Assembly (NCBI RefSeq): GCF_031143425.1
Contig: NC_090450.1
Span: 171,911,272-171,975,271, forward strand
Direction: 5' to 3'
DNA from: Pleurodeles waltl
Taxonomy: Eukaryota > Chordata > Amphibia > Caudata > Salamandridae
DNA: 64,000 bases
This document shows, piece after piece, positions 33,444 through 45,226 of this stretch. Positions within the stretch are counted from its first letter, which is position 1. Every line of letters begins with the position of its first letter. The notes beneath the pieces were generated by a model. The model did no database searches, was not told where the DNA came from, and worked only from the letters and a program-made list of their open reading frames with translations. The translations under genes were made by a program, and so were the position numbers.

Positions 33444-35690
33444 TGTTAGACTTGGCAGCTCTTGGCATGGTTTCCCTGTACTTTTTTGCTTATCACCTCC
33501 TGTTTTTGGACCCTGTGCTGTAATTCATTTTTGACTGGTTTTGATACTCTGGGCTAACCAGTGCTAAAGTGCAAGTGCTCTCTAACTAAAAGATATTGGT
33601 AATTGGCTTTCCATGATTGGCACATTTGATTTACTGGTAAGTCCCTGGTATAGTGCATCTGTGTGCCTGTAGTCTGTAAATCAAATGCTTCTGGTGGGCC
33701 TGCAGCACTGATTGTGTCATCCACATGAATAGCCCTGTAAACATGTCTAAGACCTGCCACTGCAGTGTCTGTGTGTGCAGTTTTGTACTGCCAATTCGAC
33801 CTACCAAGAGTCCCCACTTGCCAGGCCCAAACCCTTCCTTTTCCTATATGTACGTCATCCCTAAGGTAGGCCCTAGGTAGCCCTAAGGGTGGGATGCAGT
33901 GTATTTAAAAGGTAGCACATGTACTGGTGTGATTTACAAGTCCTGATAATGAAATACTGCCAATTTCGGTTTTCACTATTGCAAGGCCTATCTCTCTTCC
34001 ATAGGTTAGCATGGGGATTGCCTTTAAATCTCTTTTAAGTGCAGTTTCCTATTAGAAATAGATAGAGATGTGGAGTTTGTGGTCTCTGAAAAATACATCT
34101 TTTGGTAGAGTTGGCTTTTAGATTGTCTGTTTAAAAATGGCACTTTTAAAAAGTGGGCATTTTCTTGCTTAACCATTCTGTGCCTCTGTCTGGCTGCTGA
34201 ATACACATCTGGGTCAGACTGACAGTTGGGATGTTTGTGAATTCACTCTAGACAGTGACACAAGGGGAGCTGAGTTGTGTCTTGCATATCTTGATGAGTC
34301 TTCCTAGGCTAGAGTGGGAGGGAGGAGCTGACACCTGCACTTGAAAGGGCAGTGCCTGTCTTCACTCAATACAGTCTCCAACTCCTAGTGTGTGGCTGGG
34401 GCAGGGCAAGGAAGAGGCGCGGTCTTGTGCACTACAAAAGCCTTGTCTTTGAAGTTTTCCTACTTCAAAGGCAGAAATAAGTAAAAGTATTGGACTGCTG
34501 ATTACTACTGGATCAAGTGGAACCTGTGCAAAGGAGAAGAGCTTGATGCTTAAAGAGGTCTGCCACTCTGCCTGTTGCTTGCTGTGCTAGCCTGTTGCTG
34601 CTCCTGCTTCTGCCTTAAGATGGAAAAGACTGGTCTTTGTTTTCTGAAATCCTGCTTGTGAAGTTTCTCCAAGGTCTTGGACTGAGTGTGCCTCCTGTTA
34701 AGAAGTCTCAGGGACATCAGGACTTCACCTACCAGCACCTGGGTACTCCTGCTAAGGACCCTGACTTCCCAAGTTGTGCCAATCAAATTCCTGGGCCTTT
34801 GGTAGTGAAATCTGTCTTGAAACCAAGAAAAACCAGGCACACCGAATGCGGACGACTCCAGAACCGATGCTGCTGCATGACTCCCTGCCACTGCCTGCAA
34901 CTCGAAGCTGTGGTACCCACTGGAGTGCGACAACCTGACCAATGCTGCAAGCAAGACAGCACTGCAGCCTCTCTGATGTCCCACAATATCATGAGTCCTG
35001 AGTGCCGTGACACTGACGTCTGGGACACCTCACTCTGCCGTGGCACCTGTAGCCCCGTGGCATGACCATAACTCCGAGAGGTCACCCTACTGCATCTTGA
35101 CCCACTGGATACATCGACCAGACTGGATCATAAGGAACCGACACCTCGCCAATGCCTCATCGCCTGTCCTGTTCTTCAGTAAGGATCCAACGCCTCACCA
35201 GATCCAGCGAAGCCTCAACTCCCTGATTCCATGCACCGGCCTGTTTTCCTCGATACCAAAGGTACTGTACCTGGGGGTCCATGCGACTCTGTGACCAGCA
35301 CCACACTCCCCACGGACTGTTGGGAACAACCCCTTCAATGACGTTGTGAAAGCCCTAGTTGAAGCTTATTGGGATTTTATCTTTTAAAATTCTTATGTCT
35401 GCTTGTGTATGGTGGATGTTTGTTGTGTCAGTCTTGTTTGATTTAGATAAATATTGGCTATTTTTCTAAACTAGTGTGGAGTCCTTCTGTGGTGTTTTCA
35501 CTGTGCTACTGTGTGTGTTTGTACAAATACTTACACATTGCCTCTGAGATGGGCCTGACTGCATGTACCAAGCTCCAAGGGGTGAGCAGGGGATATCTGA
35601 GCTATGTATCTCCCTTACACTGATTAGAGGGAGGAACCTGGCTTGGACGTGGTGTAAACTGACTGCCAACTAGAGACCCCATTTATAACA
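33444..35690 (+). mobile_element. Solo LTR, 2247 bp, with TACAC target duplication
   Basis: It starts TGTTAGACTTGGC and ends CCATTTATAACA, giving TGTTA/TAACA termini. TACAC flanks it exactly at 33439-33443 and 35691-35695. It is homologous in reverse orientation to 45227-47839 and to 18345-21187. No internal gag or pol sequence is present, so it is a solo LTR. At 2.2 kb it is long for an LTR. The open frames around 34550-35090 on both strands show no known domain and I regard them as chance. The superfamily is not resolved; the 5-bp duplication suits Gypsy or retrovirus-like elements. Confidence 0.88.
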
Positions 35691-35769
35691 TACACCCAAA
35701 CAATTACAATAATTACAATAATTATTCCTGCTTCAATTAAAACTATTTTGATGATTATTTTCTACAGTA

Positions 35770-36360
35770 AAAGACCAAAAGTACTATTTCCACTTTAATT
35801 TAAACCATTTAACCGAAGGTGTTCTACACTATAGGGGTGACATTTAGTAATCCCACACAACTCTAAGTCATTTAGATGAAAGTGTTGGACACTAAAGAAG
35901 TGACATTTACTATTCCTACTCTACTCTACTCTCACCATTTAGGAGAAGGTGTCGGACGGAAAAGAGGAGATATTTACTGTTCCGATTCTAATCTTCACCA
36001 TTTAGGGGAAGATGTTGGATGCTAAAAATGTACCATTTACTATTCCTCTTTCAATTTAAGCCATTTACCCAGAGGTGTTGTACACTATAGGGGTATGATT
36101 TGGTATTCCACTATAATCTAAGCCATTTAGAGGAAGGTGTTGGACACTAAAGAGGTGATGTTTCCTATTCCCACTTCAATCATAGCCATTCAGGAGATGG
36201 CATTGGGCAGTAAAGTGGTAACATTTACTATTTCCACTCCCTTCTAAGACATTCAGGGGATGGCACTGGAGAGTAAAGAGGTGACATTTACTATTCCCAC
36301 ACCAATCTAAGGCATTTAGGGAAGGTATTGGACACTAAAGGGATAACGTACTTTTCCAAC
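35770..36360 (-). repeat. Satellite array, about 63-bp unit, nine copies
   Basis: Nine diverged units share CATTTAGG.GAAGGTGTTGG, ACACTAAAGAGGTGACATTT and ACTATTCCCACTCCAATCTA. Anchor positions of the GGTGTTGGACACTA part lie near 35818, 35880, 35949, 36012, 36073, 36138, 36201, 36263 and 36326. The reverse complement matches the unit of the array at 42345-43015. Confidence 0.85.
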
Positions 36361-37385
36361 TCCAACTAATAAATCTTTTTAACGTAATTAACACTAAAAA
36401 CAACCCAACATAAGAATCAAAAAATAAAAACATATATTTTAATAGTGTTTGAACATGCATATGATTTATAAAAAAAAAATTGTACATAATATATATTTAC
36501 ATAAAATAAAGCAATTAAATACGCTATTAAAAACTAAACAACATACATTAGTATTCATTTATATATTAAAAATGATAATTTAATAATTTAAATGTTTAAT
36601 ATATAATCATTTTACATCCCAACCAATAGAAATAGATTAAAAAAAACAAAAATAACTAAATATACAGACATAATACAAAAAGCAATTTTGAAAAACAATT
36701 GTAAAAATGCATTTATCTTTTTTTTGATAAAATGAATTACTATCATGGAAACAAGTAAAAAAAACTATACATTAGTCAAAGTAAATAAATCAGATTTTTG
36801 TTCTACAAAATACTTATATACAAGTTCAATTAAGGAAACATACAATATTAAAATTGAGATCAAATGACGAAAGCTTCATTATTACAAAATTAAAAATATT
36901 TCAAAATATAAACTATTAATTAATATGACATGAAAAGGTTTCATATTTCTACACCTAACACATATATTTTTATATTATGTTATTTCATAAGTGAAATTTC
37001 AAACTAAAGTGTAATAAAATAAATAAGACAACAATTATAAAAAAGTATGATATACAAATTAAACAGAAAAAAAAGAATTAAACTGTTACCATAAATGTTT
37101 ATACAACTTAAGACAAAAATATATAATTTTGTACAAAATATTAAATACAATTACATATTTTAAATGTTGCCAGCAAAAATATACACAAATTACATTTGTG
37201 ACATTTTTAATATAAAGTATTTGTAAACATTATCACAGCAATTAATTGAATGTTATAATTTAAATACAAATTAATTCAATAAATATGAATCGATTTACAA
37301 AAAATCAAAACATTATACCCATATAATATTTTCTCATATAATTAAAAAACATTTGTAACCAATTAAATTAACAATCATACAACTA
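36361..37385. other. Very AT-rich, A-biased sequence
   Basis: Roughly four fifths A+T with runs of A on the plus strand. No gene or terminal repeat was seen. Confidence 0.7.
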
Positions 37386-39922
37386 ACTGGGTGGCAGGTG
37401 TTCTAGTGACAGAAAGTCTCCTTCTGATGGCCACAAGGATGCAAGGGTGGAGGCTCACTGGGTATATTATAAAGAAGACATGTTTGGTAGCCAAGTCAGA
37501 GCAATTCAAACATTTATCCAGTGAATATATCTCACTGCAGCCCATGTAGTAGAAACACGTATTTTAGACATATTTTGGAAGGACTGTATTCTTTATGATC
37601 ATATGTCTTCTATATCTCTATGGATGCAAATATCAAAAGTGGGTCATCACAGAATTCCAAGGCATGCCAAGGGTGAGGATAGAGTTGTTCCAATTAGAAA
37701 AGAAAGGCAGATGAGAGTGACATCTCTCCATGGGTAAGGTAGAAGGGGTGCCAGAAGGAGCAGTGTCCGCATTTCTTAGCACCCTTCAAATCATCTCATC
37801 CGCAAGGAACCTGGGTTCCAATCATCTTTTCAGACTTCTTTGAGGTTCCAGTCTGTCTCGCTTGTTCCCTGTCCAGCATGCGCCTTTGCGAATCTCAATT
37901 AACGTTTAGAAGTAACTTCCACTGAGCGTGAATTTGGCTTAGACTGAACCAGTCAGGGTGACAGGACATCCAGATACATGCACTCACTTATCCTTCCAAC
38001 TCTATCAGTCAAATAGAGCAGGCAGTAGATGATGTTGCCTGGGCACTACTGACCTTTCACTAATTTCCTGAAGGAACAGTTGAATAGGTAGAAATAAATG
38101 CCTGAAGCAAAAGCGTGTGCTTTCCATTGTGCACATCTGAGGCAGCACTTCACTTCACTAAGGCTTACATTCATAACTGTTGTCTCTTGCTAAAATCATG
38201 GAAACCCATGATCAACACTAATGTATACATGGAAAGCAGGGCACCGTTTTTAACTAGAGAAGTCGTATTCCAGCAAGTTCTAACTCTGGGGAATTGCGTA
38301 TACTTGGAGTAATTCCATATTTTTTGCACCTCACCAGTCTGCGATATCGCAGCCTTCTTAACCTTCGCCAGCTAGTTTTCCTGCTTTGTGGTTGTTCACC
38401 TTGACAAAGCATCTTGAAAGAAAACTCCACAAGACTGATCGAAGTCCCAGTCACAATTGTGTTTTTTTCCTGGCCAATTTTTGACAGTGCAAACCTGGCT
38501 TAAACTGGGCTGGCAAAAAAAGTCGTGCACTATTTCTACATTTCTGAACTGCTGATAACATTTGCTATTAACGCATTATCCCTAGAATGATGGGTGCAAA
38601 CCGTGCAAAGAGGAATCGAGCTCAAATTTCCCACCTGCTAAATACTGGTAAATACCGCTAATTACCGAACGCCAAATTAACAGGTTTGTTATTTGTGCCC
38701 CGCTATGTACGCGTGGTTCTGGTTCTTGGAGTGTTGGCACGATACGGCAGGGGAACATAAAATGTGGGCTTACACACCCAAGCATACAAATGGCCAATGT
38801 CAAGCAGGGGTTACTTATATGGTAATATCCCTCAATGTACATTGTGGGCGACACTTCTTTTAGCTTTCAGCATGGTGGTGGGAGTACAATATCCTTGCAC
38901 ACATATCACAATTCATTCTTATTAATGTTTTCTTAGGTAATGGCCTGCCGTCACGAAAGCTTCTTTCGAAACAACCTTTTAATAACATATTAACGTATAT
39001 AACATGTCAATTATGTATATAGCTACTTAAGCAACATCAACAGATGAAAAACTAGCACAATGCTTAGGTATAGGAATTTGTTTAAAGAGTGAGTAATTAC
39101 AACTCAGTCTTTCTTGTCAGTGATGGTAATTTTGAACTCTCCTTACTCAGCCCTCTGGCTGCCCAAGATCCTGTAGCTAACAGTGGCCTCTCATCCTCTC
39201 TTTCTAGGTAACAATTACAGACTAAAACGTGAAGGGGGGGAGGCTGCAGGCTCTTAGAGAGACGCATCAATCACATTATTTTTTACAGAGGAACTCACTA
39301 ATGGAGCCCAGAACTGTTAAACAAAATACCTCTCATGGCTTGCTTTAGCATGGAAAGTACGGATTTAAAACATTCATTTTTTTGGTGTGCAGTTTTCTTT
39401 GTTGTACTTCACTCTCAGTTTGGCTCAAGTGAAAGTGTGTTCTACTTTCTGACCCAAAATGTCTCTGTGTTCATCTTTACAGCGTTCAGCAGCATAAAGC
39501 AATGGCGGATTATTGTGCGAATGCAGAAATGAATGTGGGCCCAATATTGCACTGTAAATAGTGTAATATGGGGACCGCAATAGAAGTGTAATAGAAGTGA
39601 AAAGTCATCCAACCACAAGCATTATCAAATTTAAATCAGATTATTCACCTATTTTCACAGGCCAGCTTCTAGCAACAGAATGACTGGCCAGCCCTGACTG
39701 ATGCCAAGTGTAAGGCCTCAGCTCTTGGGCAAAACCTCCTTTTCCATGTGGCAGTGCTTTTCCTAAGGAATCAGCTCCAAATAAGGTGTCTTAACCATTT
39801 GGCAAGACCTAGAATATGCAGGTGTTTTTCTTTCCATAGCTTAACAACCCCTTAGCCAGTGCCTCAAAATGTGATCACATCTCCTATTTATAGTATCTGT
39901 ATTTAACAGGTCTAACCAACAC
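37386..39922. other. Unassigned, more balanced sequence
   Basis: Composition returns to normal at about 37385. No gene, exon pair or repeat family was recognised. It may be the oldest, least repetitive DNA of this part. Confidence 0.5.
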
Positions 39923-39925
39923 TAA

Positions 39926-41173
39926 GGTGGTCATTCCGCTCCTGGCAGTCTGAAGACCACCAGGGCTGCGGTGGCGGTCTCACCGCCGACGGGCCAGCAG
40001 TGAAGACCGCCACATTCCGAGTGTGGTGGTTTGTCCTGTGCCAAACCGCCACTTTCCCATGCTTACCGCCAAGGCGGTCGGACCAGCGGGCCAGAGATAA
40101 GCATCTCCGCCCAGCGGTCCACCCAATATCGCCAGCGGTATCACGATTCCCCTTTCCACCAGGGATTTCGTGGCAGTAGCACCACCACAAAATCCCTGGC
40201 GGAAAGACTACTGTACGGGCGACAGGAATTTGCATTCCTGTTGTGGGTAGATGACCCCCACCCCCTCATCCACCAAAGAGCCCCTCACCCCCATCCCTTT
40301 CCATATTCCCACCCCCACCTCCCTGAACCCCACAGTAACCCCCACCCCCATCCTCGCTCCCAGTAGCTGACCCCTCCACCCCCAAATACACATACTTACT
40401 CCCCACCCCGATCCCCGTACTTCCCCCCACCGCCCCGCATAAATGCACGCACCCACTCACACCCACAGACATGCACACCCTGACACTCACTCACTCCCAC
40501 TCACAACACCCTTACACTCATGCGCACACACGCAACACTCCCCAACATCCATAAACACACGCATAACACCCCCACTCACACAAGCACTCACTACATGCAC
40601 CCCCTTTGACACGCATACACACTCCATCCCCTCACCCCCTTTCCTCAACATACATACACACACAACTCCCACCCCGTCTACATGCATGCACACACACACC
40701 CCGACCCAGCATTCACATACACCCACACACGCATTGCCATTACCACATTTACAGACAGAAACACAAGCATGCACAAACACTCCCCCTCCATCCCCCATTC
40801 ATGACACACATACACACACTCACACATATCCATTCACAAACTCCACACCCCTCACCTTGCGGAGGAAACTTATCTTGTCCGACGAAGTGCTCCTCCCTGA
40901 GGGGATGGGACCTGTCGCTCCCACTGGTGGAAGCGCCCTGTCATCAGGACACCACCAGGCTGTATCACAGGTCGTAATATGGGTGGCGGAGTCCTTTGGT
41001 GGGGTGGGGCCAATGGTGGAACCGCCTCTGCGCCTCCAACTGCCAGCACGACTACTGGAAGATTTCCACCCAAATTGTGGTGAAAATCCTTCAGTACTTG
41101 TAATATGGCGGACTTCTGGCACCCGCTGCTTCAGTGGTCTGAGAAAAAGACCACCAAAGTCAGAATGACCACC
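39926..41173. mobile_element. Harbinger-type MITE, 1248 bp, TAA target duplication
   Basis: The left end is GGTGGTCATTCCGCTCCTGG and the reverse-complemented right end is GGTGGTCATTCTGACTTTGG. TAA flanks both sides (39923-39925 and 41174-41176). Subterminal GGCGGT-like motifs resemble other Harbinger ends here. The middle, about 40250-40860, is C-rich then CA/CACAC-rich low-complexity DNA. It carries no transposase. The 241-codon plus-strand frame 40443-41168 is made of the CA repeat and is not a gene. Confidence 0.8.
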
Positions 41174-41189
41174 TAAATCTGATGTCTCA

Positions 41190-41519
41190 GCTATGGTGTT
41201 TAGACAAAATATCAAGTTTTAAATATCGAAGTACAGAAATATCGGAAAAAATATAATGATACAAAAATATTGCGATCCAGGAATACCGTTGACGAGTCTA
41301 TCAATTTTATAGGTAAATAAGATAGTTTTCAAGAATATCTGTGTTGTTAATATCATTTTCAAAAATACAGTGGTAAAATGTATCATTTTTAAATTATCTG
41401 TCGTGTTTTAGGTTGTATATTAAGCTTAATGCTAAATATTGTTTGTTTAATTGTTGACAATATTTTTAAATATAGTTTGTCATTTTAAATGATTTATAAT
41501 GTTTAATGTAATTGCTAAC
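41190..41519. other. AT-rich, T-biased sequence
   Basis: The plus strand becomes T-rich here, opposite to 36361-37385. No gene was seen. Confidence 0.6.
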
Positions 41520-42275
41520 AATAATCTAAGGTGTTGTAGTGGACTGTGAGGTTTGTAGGGGTACAGGATAGGAAGTTAATTAAGTATAATTAATAAACAA
41601 TAAATTATTAATTTAGTATTGGTTGTTTAATTGATTATTAATTAGGTAAATTGTGTAATTAATTTATTTTTAGGTTATATCTTAGGTGTGGGTTGTTGAC
41701 TTTGTAGGGTTATAGGATGGGAAGTTAATAAAGTGATAATTGATTCATGAATAAGTAATTTAATATTATTATTTAACGGATTCTTAATTATGTAAATTGA
41801 GTAGTAATTACATTTTTAAGGTATATGTTAGGTATTTGTGGTTGGGTTTGTAGGGTATAGGGTGGGAAGTTCATTAATTAACAATTAATTAACATATACT
41901 TATTAATTCATTAATAATCATTTAATTAATGATTAATTATGTGCATTGTTTAGTAATTATGTATTTTTAACTATACATTAGGTGAGGGCTGTTATGTTTG
42001 TAGGGGCATGGGGTGGGAAGTTATTTAAGTAATAATCAATTAACAACTACTTTTCATGTATTAATAATTATTCAATTGAATATTAAATACATTAATTGCG
42101 TTATACTTATTTATTTTAGTTGTATTTTAAGTGTGGGATGCTAGGTTTGTGAGATTATAATGTGTAAAGGTAATTAAATATTAAATTAATAACATTTTTA
42201 ATTTATAATTAATTATTTCAATTTTTAATTATCAGGTACATTGTTTGTTTTTTAATTTTATATGTATATTATTTT
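41520..42275. repeat. Tandem array, about 150-bp unit, five copies
   Basis: Each unit has a G-rich core like TTAGGTGTGGGTTGTT, TTTGTAGGG and GGGTGGGAAGTTAATTA, followed by about 100 bp of AATTAATT-type DNA. Cores start near 41527, 41680, 41829, 41979 and 42127. The last unit is the most diverged. Confidence 0.75.
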
Positions 42276-42344
42276 CCTATTAAGACATTTATATTTCTGG
42301 TCAAATATTGAGGTTAATAAAATATGCTGTGTGTTTGAAATGAA

Positions 42345-43015
42345 ATACATTCCCTACTGCTGTACAGACTGGAGTGGAAACAGTAAATCGAAACCTTCCG
42401 TAGTCCAACGTTTTGCCTACTATTGCACAGACTGAAGTTTGAATAATAAATTATACCTCTCTGAAGTCTAACAATTTCCCTAGTGTTGCACGGACTGGAG
42501 TGGGCATATTAGAGTTAACTTCTCTGAAGACCAGCTCTTTCCCTACTGTTGCACGGACTGGAGGTGGAATAGTACTATTAACCCCTCTGAAGTCCAACAC
42601 TTTCCCACCTGTTCCACAGACTGAGTTGGAATAGTGATTTTTTCTCTCTGAAGTCTAACGCTTTCCTTACTGTTGCAATGACTAGGATGGGAATAGTAAA
42701 TTTTATCCCACTGAAGTCCAACGCTTTTCCTACTGTTGCACAGAGTAGAGTGGGTATATTAAATCTAACCCTTCTGAGACCCAACTCTATTCTTAGTGTT
42801 GCACAGGCTGTGGGAGATAGTACGTTTTGCCCCTCTGAATTCCAACGCTTTCCCTACTGTTGCACAGATTGGAGTGGGAATAGTACATTTTACCCCTCAG
42901 AAGTTCAACACTTTTTCTACTGTTGCACAGACTGGAGTGAGAATAGTACATTTTACTCCTTTGAAGTCCATTGCTTTTCCTCCTGTTGCACAGACTGGAG
43001 TAGGTATAGTGTATG
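42345..43015 (+). repeat. Satellite array, about 62-bp unit, eleven copies
   Basis: The unit is roughly CCCTACTGTTGCACAGACTG, GAGTGGGAATAGTACATTTT and ACCCCTCTGAAGTCCAACGCT. The TTGCAC anchor recurs near 42359, 42423, 42486, 42549, 42611, 42672, 42735, 42799, 42859, 42921 and 42984. It is the inverted counterpart of the array at 35770-36360. The open frames here are products of the repeat. Confidence 0.88.
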
Positions 43016-43320
43016 GTTATCTTTTATTCATAAATAATACTAATATATATTTTAAGAATGTTAAATACTTATTTTAAAATTGTTGAAATATATATTAGTA
43101 TTTTTGTATAATTTTATATTATTTGTTTATGTATAATGTTTTTATTTTTTGTAATATTTAAAAAAAAAATGTTTTTGTTTTTCACATGTAATTAATTTGC
43201 CAATTTATTTTAATGTTTTGGACTTGTGTTTTAATATTTGTTACATTTCATATTAATGTATATAAATATATAATATATAAGTATACAAGTATATTTATAT
43301 ATTTATGCCTTTTATGGTAG
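43016..43320. other. AT-rich spacer
   Basis: T-rich simple-sequence-like DNA between two tandem arrays; no gene. Confidence 0.6.
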
Positions 43321-43324
43321 TAAA

Positions 43325-43865
43325 CAAGTATGTGGTCATACTTCCAATTTATAGCATTACTAGTATTAAGAACTACTGATAAAATCCTACTATCTGAGTT
43401 ATAGTGGCTTAACACCAATTTATATCAGCAGGAGTATTACGAACTACTGACACCAATCAAAGTGTCTCAGTTATAAAGGCATATCTCCAATTTATACCAG
43501 CAGTGGTAATATAAACTACTAACACAAAACTCAGGGCTTCAATAGTATGAACATACCTCCTCCTATTTATACCACACTACTAACAGAAACTACAGACACA
43601 AAGCCTAGTACTTCAGTTGTAGGGACATATTGCTTAGGAATAGCAGCACTCCCATGAACTACAGATCCTAAGCCCAGTTCCTCATTATATGGCCAGAGCT
43701 TATATTTATACTGAATGCAGTACCACAAACTAATGTTACCAATGTCATTACCTCATTTACTTTAATAGACTTATCAACACTAGCAGCAGTACTAGCAAAT
43801 ACTGACACCAAACCCATGGTCTCAGTTATCAGGATAAAGTTCCAGTTTATGTGAGGAATTCCACG
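43325..43865. repeat. Tandem array, about 72-bp unit, seven to eight copies
   Basis: Units share CCAATTTATACCAGCAGTAG, GAACTACTGACACCAAACCC and TCAGTTATAGGGGCATA. They begin near 43349, 43420, 43491, 43560, 43632 and on, with increasing drift to the right. The last, partial unit ends near 43865. Confidence 0.75.
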
Positions 43866-45221
43866 CTGAGGAAATAGCAGCCTTTAACAACTCTGACTCA
43901 ATTAGCAGTATGCATGGAAAGCTGTGACTGACACTGCTTTCCAGGTGTACTACTGCAGAGTTTTGGGAGTAGGAAGAAATTCTAAAACTGCACCTGTGAG
44001 GAATGCTATTTCTATGCCTTCATTTCAAGGGGCCCAGTACTGGGATCAATACTTATTTATCACAACTGATCAAATCCGACACTACAGGTGTGAAAATATC
44101 ACCTAATTATATGTTTGTCCCCAGTAATGTAAATTAACATGCTGATTTTGGTGCTTACCTCACCTGCTATTTACCAGGCATTATTACCTCAAAAATAGAT
44201 AGAATGTGGTGTTAGCCACTAAACTCATAATTATGGTATGTGTGTTAACTGTAGTCACCACACATACCAGAATTATCTGGCCCAATGGTAATAAAGGCCC
44301 TAGAGTGAAGATGTGGGGTTCCTTTTGCAAACTCGCTCACCTTGTAAAAAAAAAACAAATACAAGAAGAATACCTCAATGATGTAGCAACATTTTATTAA
44401 TTTAGGAGGTGCAGTATTTCCTGAGGATTTGAATCTAAAGACTAAGACAAAAGTGGTAAAGTTGGGGTAGGAGATGGCAGGTGGTAATTTCTGTATCACA
44501 CAAACCAAAGTCATTATGAAATTCACAATTGTCTGCTGTCCAAATTACCAAAAATTATTACCCCAATGGGTTTTTGAGGCAGACGACCGTAGGCAGTGAT
44601 GCCCCCTGAGGGATTGGGAGAATGGTATATCCCAGCACACATACGGGCTACTTTTAGGCTGCAAATTGGGCTGATATCCCAATCACATATAAACAGCCAT
44701 TTTAGTTCCCCCGACATCATTTTGGGTTTGGTGACACAGTGCGTAAGGGAAATTTATACCCTACCCACCCTTTCACTCACGTATTTGGGTCCAGTCCGGT
44801 ATTTGAAAAAGCGCTAGGCTGATTTAGTTGGCTGCAGGTGCACAGGGACGGTGTTGTGTTAGATAGTTATCGGCTGAAGCAGGGCCGTGGTGGTTTGGCC
44901 AATAACTTGGCATGGTTATAGGTTAGGATTATGCTATTGTTGCCATAGGTAATATCAGGATAAATGGGGGGAGGCGGGGGTCAGAAAAATTATACCTGGA
45001 TGAACCAAGAAATTAAAAGTTAGGCTGTTGATAATTTAGATAGATGGATGTTAAAAGAGGTAGTTTAAGTGAGAGGGGAGTTAAAGGTCAACAGTTCAAG
45101 GAGAGGGAGGATTTAGATATTGGCAGGATAACTATGTGAAGGGGGACATTAGGGATGGGGGTCAGTGAGGTAGGTGATTAGTTGTATAGTGAGGTGTAGC
45201 TTTGTAAAGGCAAAGGCCTAA
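43866..45221. other. Unassigned; C-depleted stretch at 44940-45220
   Basis: No gene or element was recognised. From 44940 to 45220 the plus strand has very few C and many G and A, which marks a local strand bias. Confidence 0.5.
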
Positions 45222-45226
45222 GTTGT

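Noticed and set aside
34550..35085. ORFs on both strands inside the solo LTR as gag or accessory genes
   Set aside because: They lie inside a TG...CA unit with target duplications, show no domain, and are not shared in frame by the other LTR copies.
40443..41168. 241-codon plus-strand ORF
   Set aside because: It translates the CA/CCA low-complexity middle of a MITE (Thr/His/Pro repeats) and has no domain.
35770..43865. Tandem arrays as a CRISPR array
   Set aside because: Units are head-to-tail and diverge evenly, with no constant repeat and unique spacer pattern, in a vertebrate-like genome.
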